DNA of 64,000 nt, taken from Saprospiraceae bacterium (GTDB lineage Bacteria; Bacteroidota; Bacteroidia; Chitinophagales; Saprospiraceae). Below are positions 1 to 8,601 of this stretch, one piece after another (the stretch's first letter is position 1; each line of letters begins with the position of its first letter). The stretch covers positions 777,468 to 841,467 of the forward strand of contig JADJGA010000003.1 in the NCBI GenBank assembly GCA_016708265.1, given 5' to 3'. The position numbers and the translations under genes were made by a program. The notes under the pieces were generated by a model. That model made no database searches, had not been told where the DNA came from, and saw only the letters and a program-made list of their open reading frames with translations.

Positions 1-2
1 GT

Positions 3-653
3 TCTTCATTTTACAGCGAAGATATAGAACGGTACAATCCCGTTCCAAATTACAATATTGCTCCCGGACAATTTTTACCGCTTATAACAAACAGCGACCC
101 CGGCCATTTCAATATTTTTAAATGGGGATTGATCCCATTCTGGTCCAAAGACTCAAAATCAGCATATAAGCTCATTAACTCACGAGCTGAGACCCTTGAA
201 CAAAGTTCCGTATTCAAAAGTGCATTCCAGAGGAGAAGATGCCTTATTCCACTTGATGGGTTTTATGAATGGAAGATAAACGGAAAATCAAAAATACCAT
301 ACAGAATTGTAAAGTCGGATTACAGTATTTTTTCTGCTGCAGGAATCTGGGAAAACTGGAAAACGCCGGAAGGAAATGAATTATTTACTTTCAGCATTAT
401 AACGGTTGAAGCAAATGAAACTGTCGCAAGACTTCATAACCGGATGCCAGCAATACTTTTTGCAGACGAAGAGAGATTTTGGATTGATGACAACATAACA
501 CTCAAGGAAGCCGGTTCATTATTGAAGCCCTATCCTTCTGAACTTATATTTGCATATCCTGTTTCACAAAAAGTGAACAATGTGAGAAATAATACACCCG
601 ATCTATTAGTTGAAATATCCGAAGATCCGGTATCTCAGGGTAAGTTGTTTTAA
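3..653 (+). CDS. SRAP-domain protein (YedK/HMCES family), 5' end outside window
   Basis: SOS-response-associated peptidase family. These proteins form a covalent thiazolidine link between an N-terminal Cys and abasic sites in single-stranded DNA and so protect them. The frame is already open at base 3, before any start codon, so the first residues, including the catalytic Cys2, lie outside the window. Visible family motifs in order: YNIAPGQ, WGLIPFW, INSRAET (the DNA-binding Asn), PLDGFYEWK (the active-site Glu) and RLHNRMPAIL (the active-site His). All key residues that fall inside the window are present and the frame is intact to its TAA stop. It is followed by a 127-bp AT-rich gap before the glycogen genes and has no obvious link to them. 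Confidence 0.9.
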   Translation, partial: SSFYSEDIERYNPVPNYNIAPGQFLPLITNSDPGHFNIFKWGLIPFWSKDSKSAYKLINSRAETLEQSSVFKSAFQRRRCLIPLDGFYEWKINGKSKIPYRIVKSDYSIFSAAGIWENWKTPEGNELFTFSIITVEANETVARLHNRMPAILFADEERFWIDDNITLKEAGSLLKPYPSELIFAYPVSQKVNNVRNNTPDLLVEISEDPVSQGKLF

Positions 654-780
654 ATTTATCGGGATATTGTTTCTTTTTAAAAAAATTGTAAAAAAAAACA
701 AACAGTTAGTTAAAATATTGGTGCTAAATTGATATTTTTGTGGAAATAATAACAGAACAATATTTTAAAAAAAATAATAT

Positions 781-2733
781 ATGAGTTATCTCGAATTCGA
801 TAAGACAAAGTTAATAAATCTCTCATTTTCATTAAATCAGGAATTGCTCAGATCGAACAGGAGCGGTTCCTATTCATCTACAACTCTAATATTCTGTAAT
901 ACAAGAAAATATCATGGCCTTTTAGTGACACCTCAACCGATGATCGATGACGAATTGCACGTATTGGTGTCCGGGATTGACCCTACAATCATTCAGCATG
1001 ATGCAGAATTCCATCTCGGTATTCACAGGTATCCCGGAGGAAAATATTCTCCGAAAGGGCATAAATATATGCGCGAAATAATAATTGATTCTATCCCCAA
1101 GATAGTTTACAGGGTAGGTGGTGTAGTTTTCTCAATAGAAAGTCTTTTTGCTTCCAGTGCCGACAGAATGCTGATAAAATATACAGTCGAAGAGTGCAAT
1201 TCCCCGACAACAATAAGACTTCAGCCATTTCTTGCTTTCAGGCAAAGACACAGACTGAGCAAGGCAAATAATTTTATTGACAAGACATTTAAGCCATCTA
1301 ATAATGGTGTCAATTTCAAATTGTATCAGGGCTATACTCCGGTTCATTTTCAGTTTTCAAAAAATACTGAATATGTGCACACACCGGACTGGTATTACAA
1401 TATTGAATATGAAAAAGAAAGAAACCGGGGGTACGATTTCATGGAGGACCTTTTTGTTCCCGGATTTTTTGAATTCGGCCTCAAAAAAGGAGAAAGCATA
1501 ATTCTATCCTTAGGAACTGATGAAATAAACCCTGCAGGATTGTCGAGGATGTTCAATAAAGAAAAAGAACTAAGGAAAAAACGCTTCGATTTTAAAAGTT
1601 CACTTGAAAATGCTGCAGATCAGTTCATTCAGAGACGTGATGGCAAGACTGATATAATTGCCGGATATCCCTGGTTTGGTGTGTGGGGAAGAGATACATT
1701 TATTTCATTGCCCGGATTAACTTTGAGTACAGGCAGATTTGACATTGCCAAAGCTGTTCTGGATACCATGAGCAAAAGACTCAATGGTCCCTTATTCCCG
1801 AATGTCGGTACTGACAGTCAGGCTGCATTCAATTCCATTGATGCTCCGCTGTGGTATTTCTGGGCCGTTCAGCAATATGCCTATGAAACAGGAAATTTAG
1901 AAGCAGTCTGGAAAAGCTATGGTTCAAAAATGCTGGCAATACTTGAAGGATATAAAAATGGTGCAGAGTACAATATCAAAATGCATGAAAATGGACTGAT
2001 AAGCGGTGGTATTCAGGGAAAAGCACTAACCTGGATGGATGCTGTAACTGAGGGCAAAGCAGTTACACCCAGAATAGGTATGCCTGTCGAAATAAATGTG
2101 TTGTGGTTCAATGCGATAAGTTTTTATCTTGAGCTGGCTGAAAAATATGGTAAACAGAAAACCTTGACAGCATGGAAAGAAATACTTGAGAAGATCTCAA
2201 AATCATTTACTGAAACTTTCTGGGATGAGAATAAGGGATATCTCGCTGATTATGTTGATGGTGAATACAAAAACTGGGATATACGGCCAAATATGATCTT
2301 TGCTGCTTCTCTCCCCTATAGTCCTGTTTCGGACTATATCAAGGCTGCAATAGTGAATAAGGTAAAGGAGGAATTACTGACAGTCAGAGGCCTGAGAACA
2401 TTGTCTCCAAGCAATCCCGAATATAAGGGAGTATATGAAGGAGATCAAAGCACCAGAGATAAAGCTTATCATCAGGGTACAGTATGGCCATGGCTTTTCG
2501 GACACTATGCCGAAGCATATCTGAAAATAAGAAAAAAAAGCGGCATTCATAAAATGGAATGGTATCTTGAGCAATTTGAACAGACTATGTATGAACACGG
2601 TATAGGTACAATTTCAGAAATATTCGACGGTGATCCCCCTCATACTCCAAGAGGAGCCATATCACAGGCATGGAGTGTAGGTGAAATACTAAGAGTGATG
2701 AGTATCATTGAGAAAGTGAAAAGTGAAAAGTGA
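781..2733 (+). CDS. Glycogen debranching enzyme (amylo-alpha-1,6-glucosidase, GH133)
   Basis: Hydrolyses alpha-1,6 branch stubs of glycogen or maltodextrin in the cytoplasm. The first ~270 residues form the bacterial/archaeal debranching N-terminal domain (start SYLEFDKTKL, then RSGSYSSTTL and KYHGLLV). From about residue 290 comes the (alpha/alpha)6-barrel catalytic domain, with GYPWFGVWGRDTF, YEGDQSTRDKAYHQGTVWPW and SEIFDGD near the end. At 650 residues it matches the two-domain prokaryotic family and lacks the transferase half of the eukaryotic enzyme. It is the first gene of a glycogen cluster also seen in Bacteroides (debranching enzyme, GT4, GH57). Odd point: the last seven residues (EKVKSEK) are encoded by the beginning of the 7-bp purine repeat that fills the downstream gap, so that repeat has probably rewritten the C terminus. 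Confidence 0.92.
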   Translation: MSYLEFDKTKLINLSFSLNQELLRSNRSGSYSSTTLIFCNTRKYHGLLVTPQPMIDDELHVLVSGIDPTIIQHDAEFHLGIHRYPGGKYSPKGHKYMREIIIDSIPKIVYRVGGVVFSIESLFASSADRMLIKYTVEECNSPTTIRLQPFLAFRQRHRLSKANNFIDKTFKPSNNGVNFKLYQGYTPVHFQFSKNTEYVHTPDWYYNIEYEKERNRGYDFMEDLFVPGFFEFGLKKGESIILSLGTDEINPAGLSRMFNKEKELRKKRFDFKSSLENAADQFIQRRDGKTDIIAGYPWFGVWGRDTFISLPGLTLSTGRFDIAKAVLDTMSKRLNGPLFPNVGTDSQAAFNSIDAPLWYFWAVQQYAYETGNLEAVWKSYGSKMLAILEGYKNGAEYNIKMHENGLISGGIQGKALTWMDAVTEGKAVTPRIGMPVEINVLWFNAISFYLELAEKYGKQKTLTAWKEILEKISKSFTETFWDENKGYLADYVDGEYKNWDIRPNMIFAASLPYSPVSDYIKAAIVNKVKEELLTVRGLRTLSPSNPEYKGVYEGDQSTRDKAYHQGTVWPWLFGHYAEAYLKIRKKSGIHKMEWYLEQFEQTMYEHGIGTISEIFDGDPPHTPRGAISQAWSVGEILRVMSIIEKVKSEK

Positions 2734-2900
2734 AAAGTGAATAATTGAAAATTGAAAATTTTGAGGCAAGTTGCAACAGTAGGCAATACAGTGAAGAGTG
2801 AAAAGTGAAGAGTGAAAAGTGAAAAGTGAAAAGTGAAAAGTGAAGAGTGAAGAGTGAAAAGTGAAGAGTGAAAAGTGAAGAGTGAAAAGTGAAGAGTGAT
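2712..2900. repeat. Degenerate 7-bp purine repeat (GTGAAAA/GTGAAGA)
   Basis: Two blocks (about 2712-2740 and 2791-2900) of heptamers GTGAAAA and GTGAAGA in irregular order make an almost pure G/A strand. The first block supplies the end of the debranching-enzyme gene. An open frame on the minus strand through the block (Phe-Ser-Leu repeats) is a by-product of the repeat and not a gene. The rest of the gap to 3139 holds no gene or clear regulatory site. Confidence 0.9.
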
Positions 2901-3139
2901 AAGGTAGTAGACAACTGCAGGCAGAACTTACTGCTCAGTCATAAGTCGGGATTAAGTATACTTAAAACTGAAGACTGAAAATCTGCTGGGTTTTAACTTA
3001 TAAATGATAGCTGATAATTGAAAAAATTTAGAAAAAAATAGTTTGCATGCTGATGAAACAGGAAAAATTTTATTTAAAATCCTGAAATCATCGGGAAGAA
3101 TTAAAACACTGATCACAGATCACTGAAAAACTGAAAAAT

Positions 3140-4423
3140 ATGAAAGTATTGATGTTCGGTTGGGAATTTCCGCCACATATCGCAGGAGGACTGGGCACTG
3201 CATGTTATGGCCTCGTAAAGGGTCTGATGAAAAGATCAGTCGATGTGACATTTGTAGTTCCAAAAGCCTTTGGTGATGAGGATAAGGATGTCAGGATCAT
3301 AAATGCCAGCGATGTGACACTGAATATTTTCGATAAACATTTTATTGATTTTCAGAAGAATCTTAAATATATGGAGATCAATTCAAGGTTGATACCATAT
3401 CAGACTCCCGAAGAGTATTTCAGATTGCTGAATGCAGAGGAAAAAAGCACAACCGAAGAAAATACATCGGTATTTTCAGCTTCCTATAAATTTGCTGGTG
3501 CTTATGGAAAAAATATCCTGGAAGAAGTTCAGCGATATGCCATGATAGCTGCAGAAATAGCAAACAAAGAACAATTTGATATCATTCATGCTCATGACTG
3601 GCTGACTTATGAAGCCGGAATTGCAGCAAAGAAAATAAGCGGGAAACCCCTGGTAGTGCATATACATGCCACTGAATTTGACAGGTCGGGAGAAAATGTA
3701 AATCAGATGGTATATGATATTGAGAGAAAAGGCATGGTAGCAGCCGACCGTGTAATTGCGGTCAGTCACCTTACCAGAAATATAGTTATAGACAGATATG
3801 GGATTGATCCTGAAAAAGTCAAAGTGGTGCATAATGCAGTTGAACCGGTTGAAAAAATGGATTTCTCGGAAGAGAAAAAAACTGTTGATGAAAAAATCGT
3901 AACATTTTTAGGAAGGATAACCTTCCAAAAAGGTCCGGAATATTTTGTCGAAGCATCAAATAAAGTGATGCAAAAAGACGGTAATGTCAGGTTTGTGATG
4001 GCCGGATCTGGAGATATGCTCGAAAAAATGGTTAAGAGGGTTGCCAAAGTCAGAATGGGAAATAAGTTTCACTTTACGGGTTTTCTTAAAGGCGATGATG
4101 TTGACAGGATGTTCGTATTGAGTGATGTCTATGTGATGCCCAGTGTCTCTGAACCTTTCGGTATCTCTCCGCTGGAAGCAATGAGATCAAATGTCCCAGT
4201 TATTATATCAAAGCAATCCGGGGTAGCTGAAGTTCTTAAATTCGCATTGAAAGTAGATTTCTGGGATGTGGATGCGATGGCAGATTATATTCATGCTCTG
4301 CTGCATTATGAGGGATTATCCAGGATGTTTATTAAATATGGTAAAGAAGAAGTTGATAATCTGAAGTGGGAAAATGCGGCAGTAAAAATTTCAGATATAT
4401 ATGAAAATACGTGTAGCATGTAA
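3140..4423 (+). CDS. GT4-family glycosyltransferase, glycogen/starch synthase-like
   Basis: Retaining GT-B glycosyltransferase, probably extending an alpha-glucan from a nucleotide-glucose donor; the exact acceptor is inferred from the neighbours. N-terminal Rossmann domain: MKVLMFGWEFPPHIAGGLG, whose glycine-rich loop binds the donor, then HAHDWLTYEAG near residue 150. C-terminal Rossmann domain: FLGRITFQKGPEYF near residue 255, and the E-x7-E motif EPFGISPLE near residue 336, which contacts the sugar nucleotide. It has 427 residues and an intact frame. The gene sits between the debranching enzyme and a GH57 amylase, the arrangement seen in Bacteroides glycogen loci. The ATG at 3140 is the only start that retains the N-terminal beta strand. 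Confidence 0.88.
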   Translation: MKVLMFGWEFPPHIAGGLGTACYGLVKGLMKRSVDVTFVVPKAFGDEDKDVRIINASDVTLNIFDKHFIDFQKNLKYMEINSRLIPYQTPEEYFRLLNAEEKSTTEENTSVFSASYKFAGAYGKNILEEVQRYAMIAAEIANKEQFDIIHAHDWLTYEAGIAAKKISGKPLVVHIHATEFDRSGENVNQMVYDIERKGMVAADRVIAVSHLTRNIVIDRYGIDPEKVKVVHNAVEPVEKMDFSEEKKTVDEKIVTFLGRITFQKGPEYFVEASNKVMQKDGNVRFVMAGSGDMLEKMVKRVAKVRMGNKFHFTGFLKGDDVDRMFVLSDVYVMPSVSEPFGISPLEAMRSNVPVIISKQSGVAEVLKFALKVDFWDVDAMADYIHALLHYEGLSRMFIKYGKEEVDNLKWENAAVKISDIYENTCSM

Positions 4424-4490
4424 GGTTTATGAAGGTTAAATTGTTTATGAGGTTTATAAAGTTTAGAAAGTTTAGAATGTTTAGAAGTAA
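4424..4490. repeat. Degenerate ~9-bp repeat (GTTTAGAAA/GTTTATGAG)
   Basis: Downstream of the GT4 gene lies a run of variants of a nonamer (GTTTATGAA, GTTTAGAAA, GTTTAGAAT, GTTTAGAAG). It resembles the 7-bp purine repeat at 2712-2900 in style but not in sequence. The rest of the 170-bp gap to the GH57 gene shows no clear signal. Confidence 0.75.
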
Positions 4491-4593
4491 TAGTCAAACT
4501 GCAAATGATAATTTACGATCATACCTTTTCACCTTTCAGCCTAAAACTTTGCAACCATAAAAATAATTAAAAATAAATTAAAAAAATAGTGAT

Positions 4594-5796
4594 ATGAAAT
4601 CCATTTGCTTATTTTTTCAGGTACATCAGCCATACAGATTGAGAAGATTCAGATTTTTTGATATCGGAAAAGAACCTGAATATTTTGATGATTTTCAGAA
4701 TAATTATATATTGAAGAGAGTAGCAGAAAAATGCTATCTTCCTATGAATAAGCTGCTCCTGGATCTTATAAAAGAATTCGGTTCACAGTTCAGGGTAAGT
4801 TTTTCAATTTCAGGTACTGCTATTGATCAGTTTGAGGAATACTATCCCGAAGTACTGGACAGCTTTAAGAAGCTTGCTAAAACCGGATCAGTAGAATTCC
4901 TTGCCGAGACAAACTCGCACTCACTGGCTTCACTGAAGAATAAGGAGGAATTTTTTGCTCAGGTTAGTGCACACAAAGACAAAATCACAAAACTGTTTGG
5001 CAAAGCTCCGAAAGTATTCAGAAATACTGAAATGATCTATTCCGATGAGATCGGGGCAATGGTAGCAGAAATGGGTTTCAGCGGGATGCTGACCGAAGGA
5101 GCCAAACATGTACTGGGCTGGAAATCTCCCAATTTCCTGTATACCAATGCTATCAATCCCAAACTGAAAATAATGCTGAGGAATTTCAGACTCAGTGACG
5201 ATATTGCGTTCAGATTTTCAGAAAAAGGATGGAGTGAATGGCCACTTACCGTAGAAAAATTTGTAGGATGGATGAAAGACCTGGGAAAAGATGAACAGGT
5301 GATCAATCTTTTCATGGATTATGAAACCTTTGGTGAACATCAGTGGGTTGATACCGGAATATTTGATTTCATGAAGGCACTTCCGGCAGAAGTATTCAAA
5401 AATTCGGATTTCACTTTCAATACTCCCGGAGAAATTATCGAAAAATACCAGCCAATATCAAAAATACATGTGCCCTATCCTATTTCATGGGCAGATGAAG
5501 AAAGAGACCTGACTGCATGGCTTGGGAATGAACTACAGGACGATGCTTTTGACAAATTATTTGAACTCGAACCACTTGTGAAAAAGTGTACTGATAAATC
5601 CATCAAAGAAAACTGGAGACACCTTCAGACAAGTGATCATTTCTACTACATGTGTACAAAATGGTTCTCGGACGGTGAGGTCCACAAGTATTTCAATCCC
5701 TATGGCTCACCATATGATGCATATATCAACTACATGAATGTACTTTCTGATTTTGAGATAAGGGTGAAAAAATGCTCAGGGAAAAAGGGCAAATAG
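4594..5796 (+). CDS. GH57 alpha-amylase-like glycoside hydrolase
   Basis: Retaining alpha-glucan hydrolase or transferase of family 57, expected in the cytoplasm because there is no signal peptide. Family regions visible: HQPYR at residues 11-15; FRNTEMIYSDE with the probable nucleophile Glu146; FMDYETFGEHQ with the probable acid/base Asp242. At 400 residues it is the compact single-catalytic-domain type found next to GT4 and debranching genes in Bacteroidota. The frame is intact. With the neighbouring enzymes it probably trims or remodels glycogen or maltodextrin; substrate specificity cannot be read from sequence. Confidence 0.9.
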   Translation: MKSICLFFQVHQPYRLRRFRFFDIGKEPEYFDDFQNNYILKRVAEKCYLPMNKLLLDLIKEFGSQFRVSFSISGTAIDQFEEYYPEVLDSFKKLAKTGSVEFLAETNSHSLASLKNKEEFFAQVSAHKDKITKLFGKAPKVFRNTEMIYSDEIGAMVAEMGFSGMLTEGAKHVLGWKSPNFLYTNAINPKLKIMLRNFRLSDDIAFRFSEKGWSEWPLTVEKFVGWMKDLGKDEQVINLFMDYETFGEHQWVDTGIFDFMKALPAEVFKNSDFTFNTPGEIIEKYQPISKIHVPYPISWADEERDLTAWLGNELQDDAFDKLFELEPLVKKCTDKSIKENWRHLQTSDHFYYMCTKWFSDGEVHKYFNPYGSPYDAYINYMNVLSDFEIRVKKCSGKKGK

Positions 5797-5980
5797 AATA
5801 ACCGGAACCTAAGTTTTTTAAGAAATCGTGGGATTAAAAAGAGAAAAAATCCATTTACTGCCGATCGTAGCGGTAATGCTTAATGAGTCATTTTATCCTG
5901 CAGCCGTGACGCAAAAAACTAATCCAAAATGTACTTTTAAGACCTGATGAAAAAACTTACCAGGTTTTGAAAACCCCTTG

Positions 5981-6215
5981 ATCGTCACGGTTTGCAACCG
6001 TGACGCACTACGCTTTTCCAAAATACAATTTTCCATCACTTACATTGATTATCAAATACAAATGTAAATAAATTCTCCTGGCAAATGCAATTTTTATTCT
6101 GAATTTTTATGTATCAAGTTTGCAGCAAGAGGACAGAGCTTGTGCCGCATCTGCGGTAAGTCCTTTGGTGCGGAGACTGCTCCGTGATAAAGATCTTATC
6201 GGTACCATTTAAAAC
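5981..6215. repeat. Dispersed intergenic repeat R, copy A
   Basis: About 235 bp, closely matched by copies at 8219-8535 and 10339-10573. It opens with a strong hairpin (5983-6005, arms CGTCACGGTT and AACCGTGACG, 3-nt loop), continues through a shared AT-rich core, and closes with a G/C-richer part containing GCCGCATCTGCGG and ending in GATCTTATCGGTACC. It lies just downstream of the secreted gene that ends at 6275, separated by a C/T-rich run of CCTTCCAACC-like units (6217-6270). The remaining gap 5797-5980 holds only a second partial copy of the hairpin arm near 5900. Confidence 0.9.
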
Positions 6216-6274
6216 CTTCCAACCCTTCTACCTTCCTACCTTCCAACCCTTTTACCCTCCAACCGTCATACCCA

Positions 6275-8101
6275 CTATTCCATCTTCACCACCTTCTCAG
6301 TTTTCATTATTTTATGCCCATCCATAAATACACAAAAATAAAACCCCGAAGATAGTTGAGACAAATCTACAACGTTCTGCCCGTAGTATAGCCTTTGTGA
6401 TAAAACCTGCCTGCCTGAAATATCAGTTATTTTTATGTGCCCATTTTCAGGAATATATTCTCCGAGTGTCACCTGCAGGATATCCTCTATTGGATTTGGG
6501 TACAGACTTATATCTATTGCTTTATCCTCAGCAGGTTCATCAGATGCACTTGTACTGATATTTATATTCCTGCATATTGTATTGTTGCTGTTTTCATTGC
6601 TTACTGTAAGGCAAACATTATAGCTTCCATTTTTCGGAAACCTGTGGTATGGATACCTCTCTTCGACCACAGGACTACCATCACCGAAATCCCACCTCCA
6701 CAGCTCCGGCCTGAAATATGACAGATCTGTAAATTTGATAAGCAGATGATCGAGAGTATCAGCCTCATAGCGGAATTTTGCAACCGGATCATTGTCGAGA
6801 CCGAGAGTATCGCAGGGAGAGTTGTCGAGTGGACCTGTACGATAGTTTGGGAAATTTGGAATGCCACGAGTTATCCCTGTTGGCATTATCAGTGAATGCT
6901 GTTTGACAACACAACTCTCACCTTCATGATATGGATGGTGTATTACACTCATCATGCGCGTACTGGCAGAACTTGGTGAAATATATATTCTTCCATCAGG
7001 TCCAAGTCCTAAAGCACAAAAATTAACAGAATAACCAAGAGGGGCTATGGTGTCAAATGGAAAGTAGTATTTATACCCATCATAAGTAGCCACCTTAGTT
7101 TCACTTGCCAAAACATCTTCTTGTTTCAAATCGTACTGATAAATAAAATCCCTGTTGCACATAAACAAATATCTACTGTCATGAGAAAATGATATTCCAA
7201 AACCTAATCTGTAATTTGAAAGGTCAACATATTTTAATGCCGGATTGTATATCTTTCCTGTGCATCTGTCGAATTTAGCAATAAAATGCTGACCTCCAGT
7301 TGAATTGAAGTTTCTGCTCACAAACCAACTAAGCCATTCCCCGTCAGGAGATCCATATATTTGCCCTATACCTTCTAAACCAGTTAAATCTGTTTCCTGT
7401 CTTCCCTGGTAATGTATTCCATCTGGATCTATTAGCCAAATATGGAGTGTATTTCCTGCTTTACGAGGAGCTATCAGCCACCAGTCCCTGCCATTACCAT
7501 GTGATATTGCAGTTATACTGCCTGATAGTGAATCCTTAAGCATAACTATATCTTTTTTCAGAATTTTTCCCAGTTTGTCATCATCACTCACTTCAAACAT
7601 AGCATAACTGATCTGGTATTGAACAAAAAATGGTTCATATCTGCCGAAAGTTGTATAAAAGGTATAAAATCGATTACTATTACCAGGAACAGGCATTATA
7701 ATAGCCCCCTGAATTGTTAATAATCCTGATGGAATAGCTAAATTCATATCTCCATCATTACAATACTCCCAATCATCACTATAATTGATTGTATCTTCAA
7801 TTGGGTCATCAAACTGATTATATATAACCTGTCCATTTGTAAATGCAAGTATTTTTCCCTCACTATTACATAAACTCGAATTAGTAAATGAAAAATCTAA
7901 AAATCTATCTGGGGCATAATAAATCTTTGGAGGATCATAATTGAAATCTATATTTGAAGCCCCTCTGGTAGTATCTGATGCCCGATCGGGAAGAATTACG
8001 TCATAAGGTTCTTGCCCAAATAGCCATATATGATCCTCCTTCTGGCAAAAAGCAAATATTCTTAAAAATAAAATTATGATAATCACTAAAATTCTTAACA
8101 T
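6275..8101 (-). CDS. Secreted PKD-domain protein with type IX sorting tail
   Basis: Extracellular or cell-surface protein of unknown function, 608 residues. A hydrophobic signal peptide at 1-20 ends ...IFAFCQ. The body (to about residue 430) looks like a beta-propeller-type region with the phrases NGRDWWLI, GSPDGEWLSWF, LGPDGRIYIS and GIPNFPNYRTG. A PKD domain follows (WRWDFGDGSP). The C-terminal ~75 residues are a type A T9SS sorting domain (LYPNPIEDIL, ISGRQVLSQ, LSSGFYFCVF, ending MKTEKVVKME). It is a paralogue of the gene at 24915-26441, which shares NGRDWWLI, LGPD and CIPNFP. A hairpin followed by T residues sits 19 bases upstream of the ATG (8120-8154). Confidence 0.88.
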   Translation of the reverse strand: MLRILVIIIILFLRIFAFCQKEDHIWLFGQEPYDVILPDRASDTTRGASNIDFNYDPPKIYYAPDRFLDFSFTNSSLCNSEGKILAFTNGQVIYNQFDDPIEDTINYSDDWEYCNDGDMNLAIPSGLLTIQGAIIMPVPGNSNRFYTFYTTFGRYEPFFVQYQISYAMFEVSDDDKLGKILKKDIVMLKDSLSGSITAISHGNGRDWWLIAPRKAGNTLHIWLIDPDGIHYQGRQETDLTGLEGIGQIYGSPDGEWLSWFVSRNFNSTGGQHFIAKFDRCTGKIYNPALKYVDLSNYRLGFGISFSHDSRYLFMCNRDFIYQYDLKQEDVLASETKVATYDGYKYYFPFDTIAPLGYSVNFCALGLGPDGRIYISPSSASTRMMSVIHHPYHEGESCVVKQHSLIMPTGITRGIPNFPNYRTGPLDNSPCDTLGLDNDPVAKFRYEADTLDHLLIKFTDLSYFRPELWRWDFGDGSPVVEERYPYHRFPKNGSYNVCLTVSNENSNNTICRNINISTSASDEPAEDKAIDISLYPNPIEDILQVTLGEYIPENGHIKITDISGRQVLSQRLYYGQNVVDLSQLSSGFYFCVFMDGHKIMKTEKVVKME

Positions 8102-8119
8102 AAAATAGTTTTTTAAAAA

Positions 8120-8154
8120 CTCAGACCTGTCAAAAAAAGTTAAACAGGCCTGAG
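8120..8154 (-). terminator. Hairpin plus T-run just upstream of the sorting-tail gene
   Basis: An 11-bp stem with one mismatch (8120-8130 with 8144-8154), followed on the minus strand by TTTTT. It lies between a remnant sorting-tail end (8172-8218) and the start of the gene at 8101. It could be the terminator of that vanished gene or a leader attenuator. Confidence 0.6.
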
Positions 8155-8171
8155 TAAATGATTAAATTTCA

Positions 8172-8218
8172 TCATTTGATCAAAATAAGCTTAGTAGAAG
8201 AAACGATTCTTTTTACTT
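8172..8218 (-). pseudogene. Remnant of a T9SS sorting-domain C terminus
   Basis: On the minus strand a short frame reads ...VKRIVSSTKLILIK and then TGA (stop at 8174-8172). This is the typical last strand of a type A sorting domain. Its upstream side is cut exactly where repeat copy B begins, so only about 15 codons remain. It is followed by a terminator-like hairpin, as the end of a real gene would be. Confidence 0.55.
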
Positions 8219-8535
8219 GATCGTCACGGTTTAAAACTGTGACGCACTACGCTTTTCCAAAATAAAATTTTCCATCACTTACATTGATTATCAAATACAA
8301 ATGTAAATAAATTCTCCTGGCAAATGCAATTTTTATTCTGAATTTTTATGTATCAAGTTTGCAGCAAGAGGACAGAGCCTGTGCCGCATCTGCGGTAAGT
8401 CCTTTGCTGCGGAGAATGCTCTGTGATAAATCCCGAACAATTGTCGGGACTGACCTCTTATCACAATGGCACTGCATTCCTTTGCTGCAAAGTACCGCTC
8501 CGTGATAAAGATCTTATCGGTACCATTTAAAACCA
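8219..8535. repeat. Dispersed intergenic repeat R, copy B (with internal expansion)
   Basis: Same order of elements as copy A. The head hairpin (8222-8244) has one wobble or mismatch pair. The 3' part is longer by about 80 bp because of an inserted CCCGAACAATTGTCGGG palindrome (8432-8448) and a second GCTCCGTGATAAAGATC-like segment. A 67-codon minus-strand open frame here is not considered a gene. Between the copy and the next gene is a small low-complexity run of CGTAATT units (8564-8600). Confidence 0.88.
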
Positions 8536-8601
8536 TCCAACCCTGATACCTTTCTATCTTAGTAAATCGTAATTCGTAATTGAAAATTCGTAATTCAAAA
8601 C

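Noticed and set aside
2705..2914. Minus-strand open frame rich in Phe, Ser, Leu
   Set aside because: It is a translation of the GTGAAAA heptamer repeat and has no signal of a real protein.
5797..5980. Sorting-tail remnant beyond repeat copy A
   Set aside because: No frame ending in a K-L-I-V-like strand was found on either strand here.
8333..8536. 67-codon minus-strand open frame inside repeat copy B
   Set aside because: Lies entirely in the dispersed repeat; other copies do not keep the frame.
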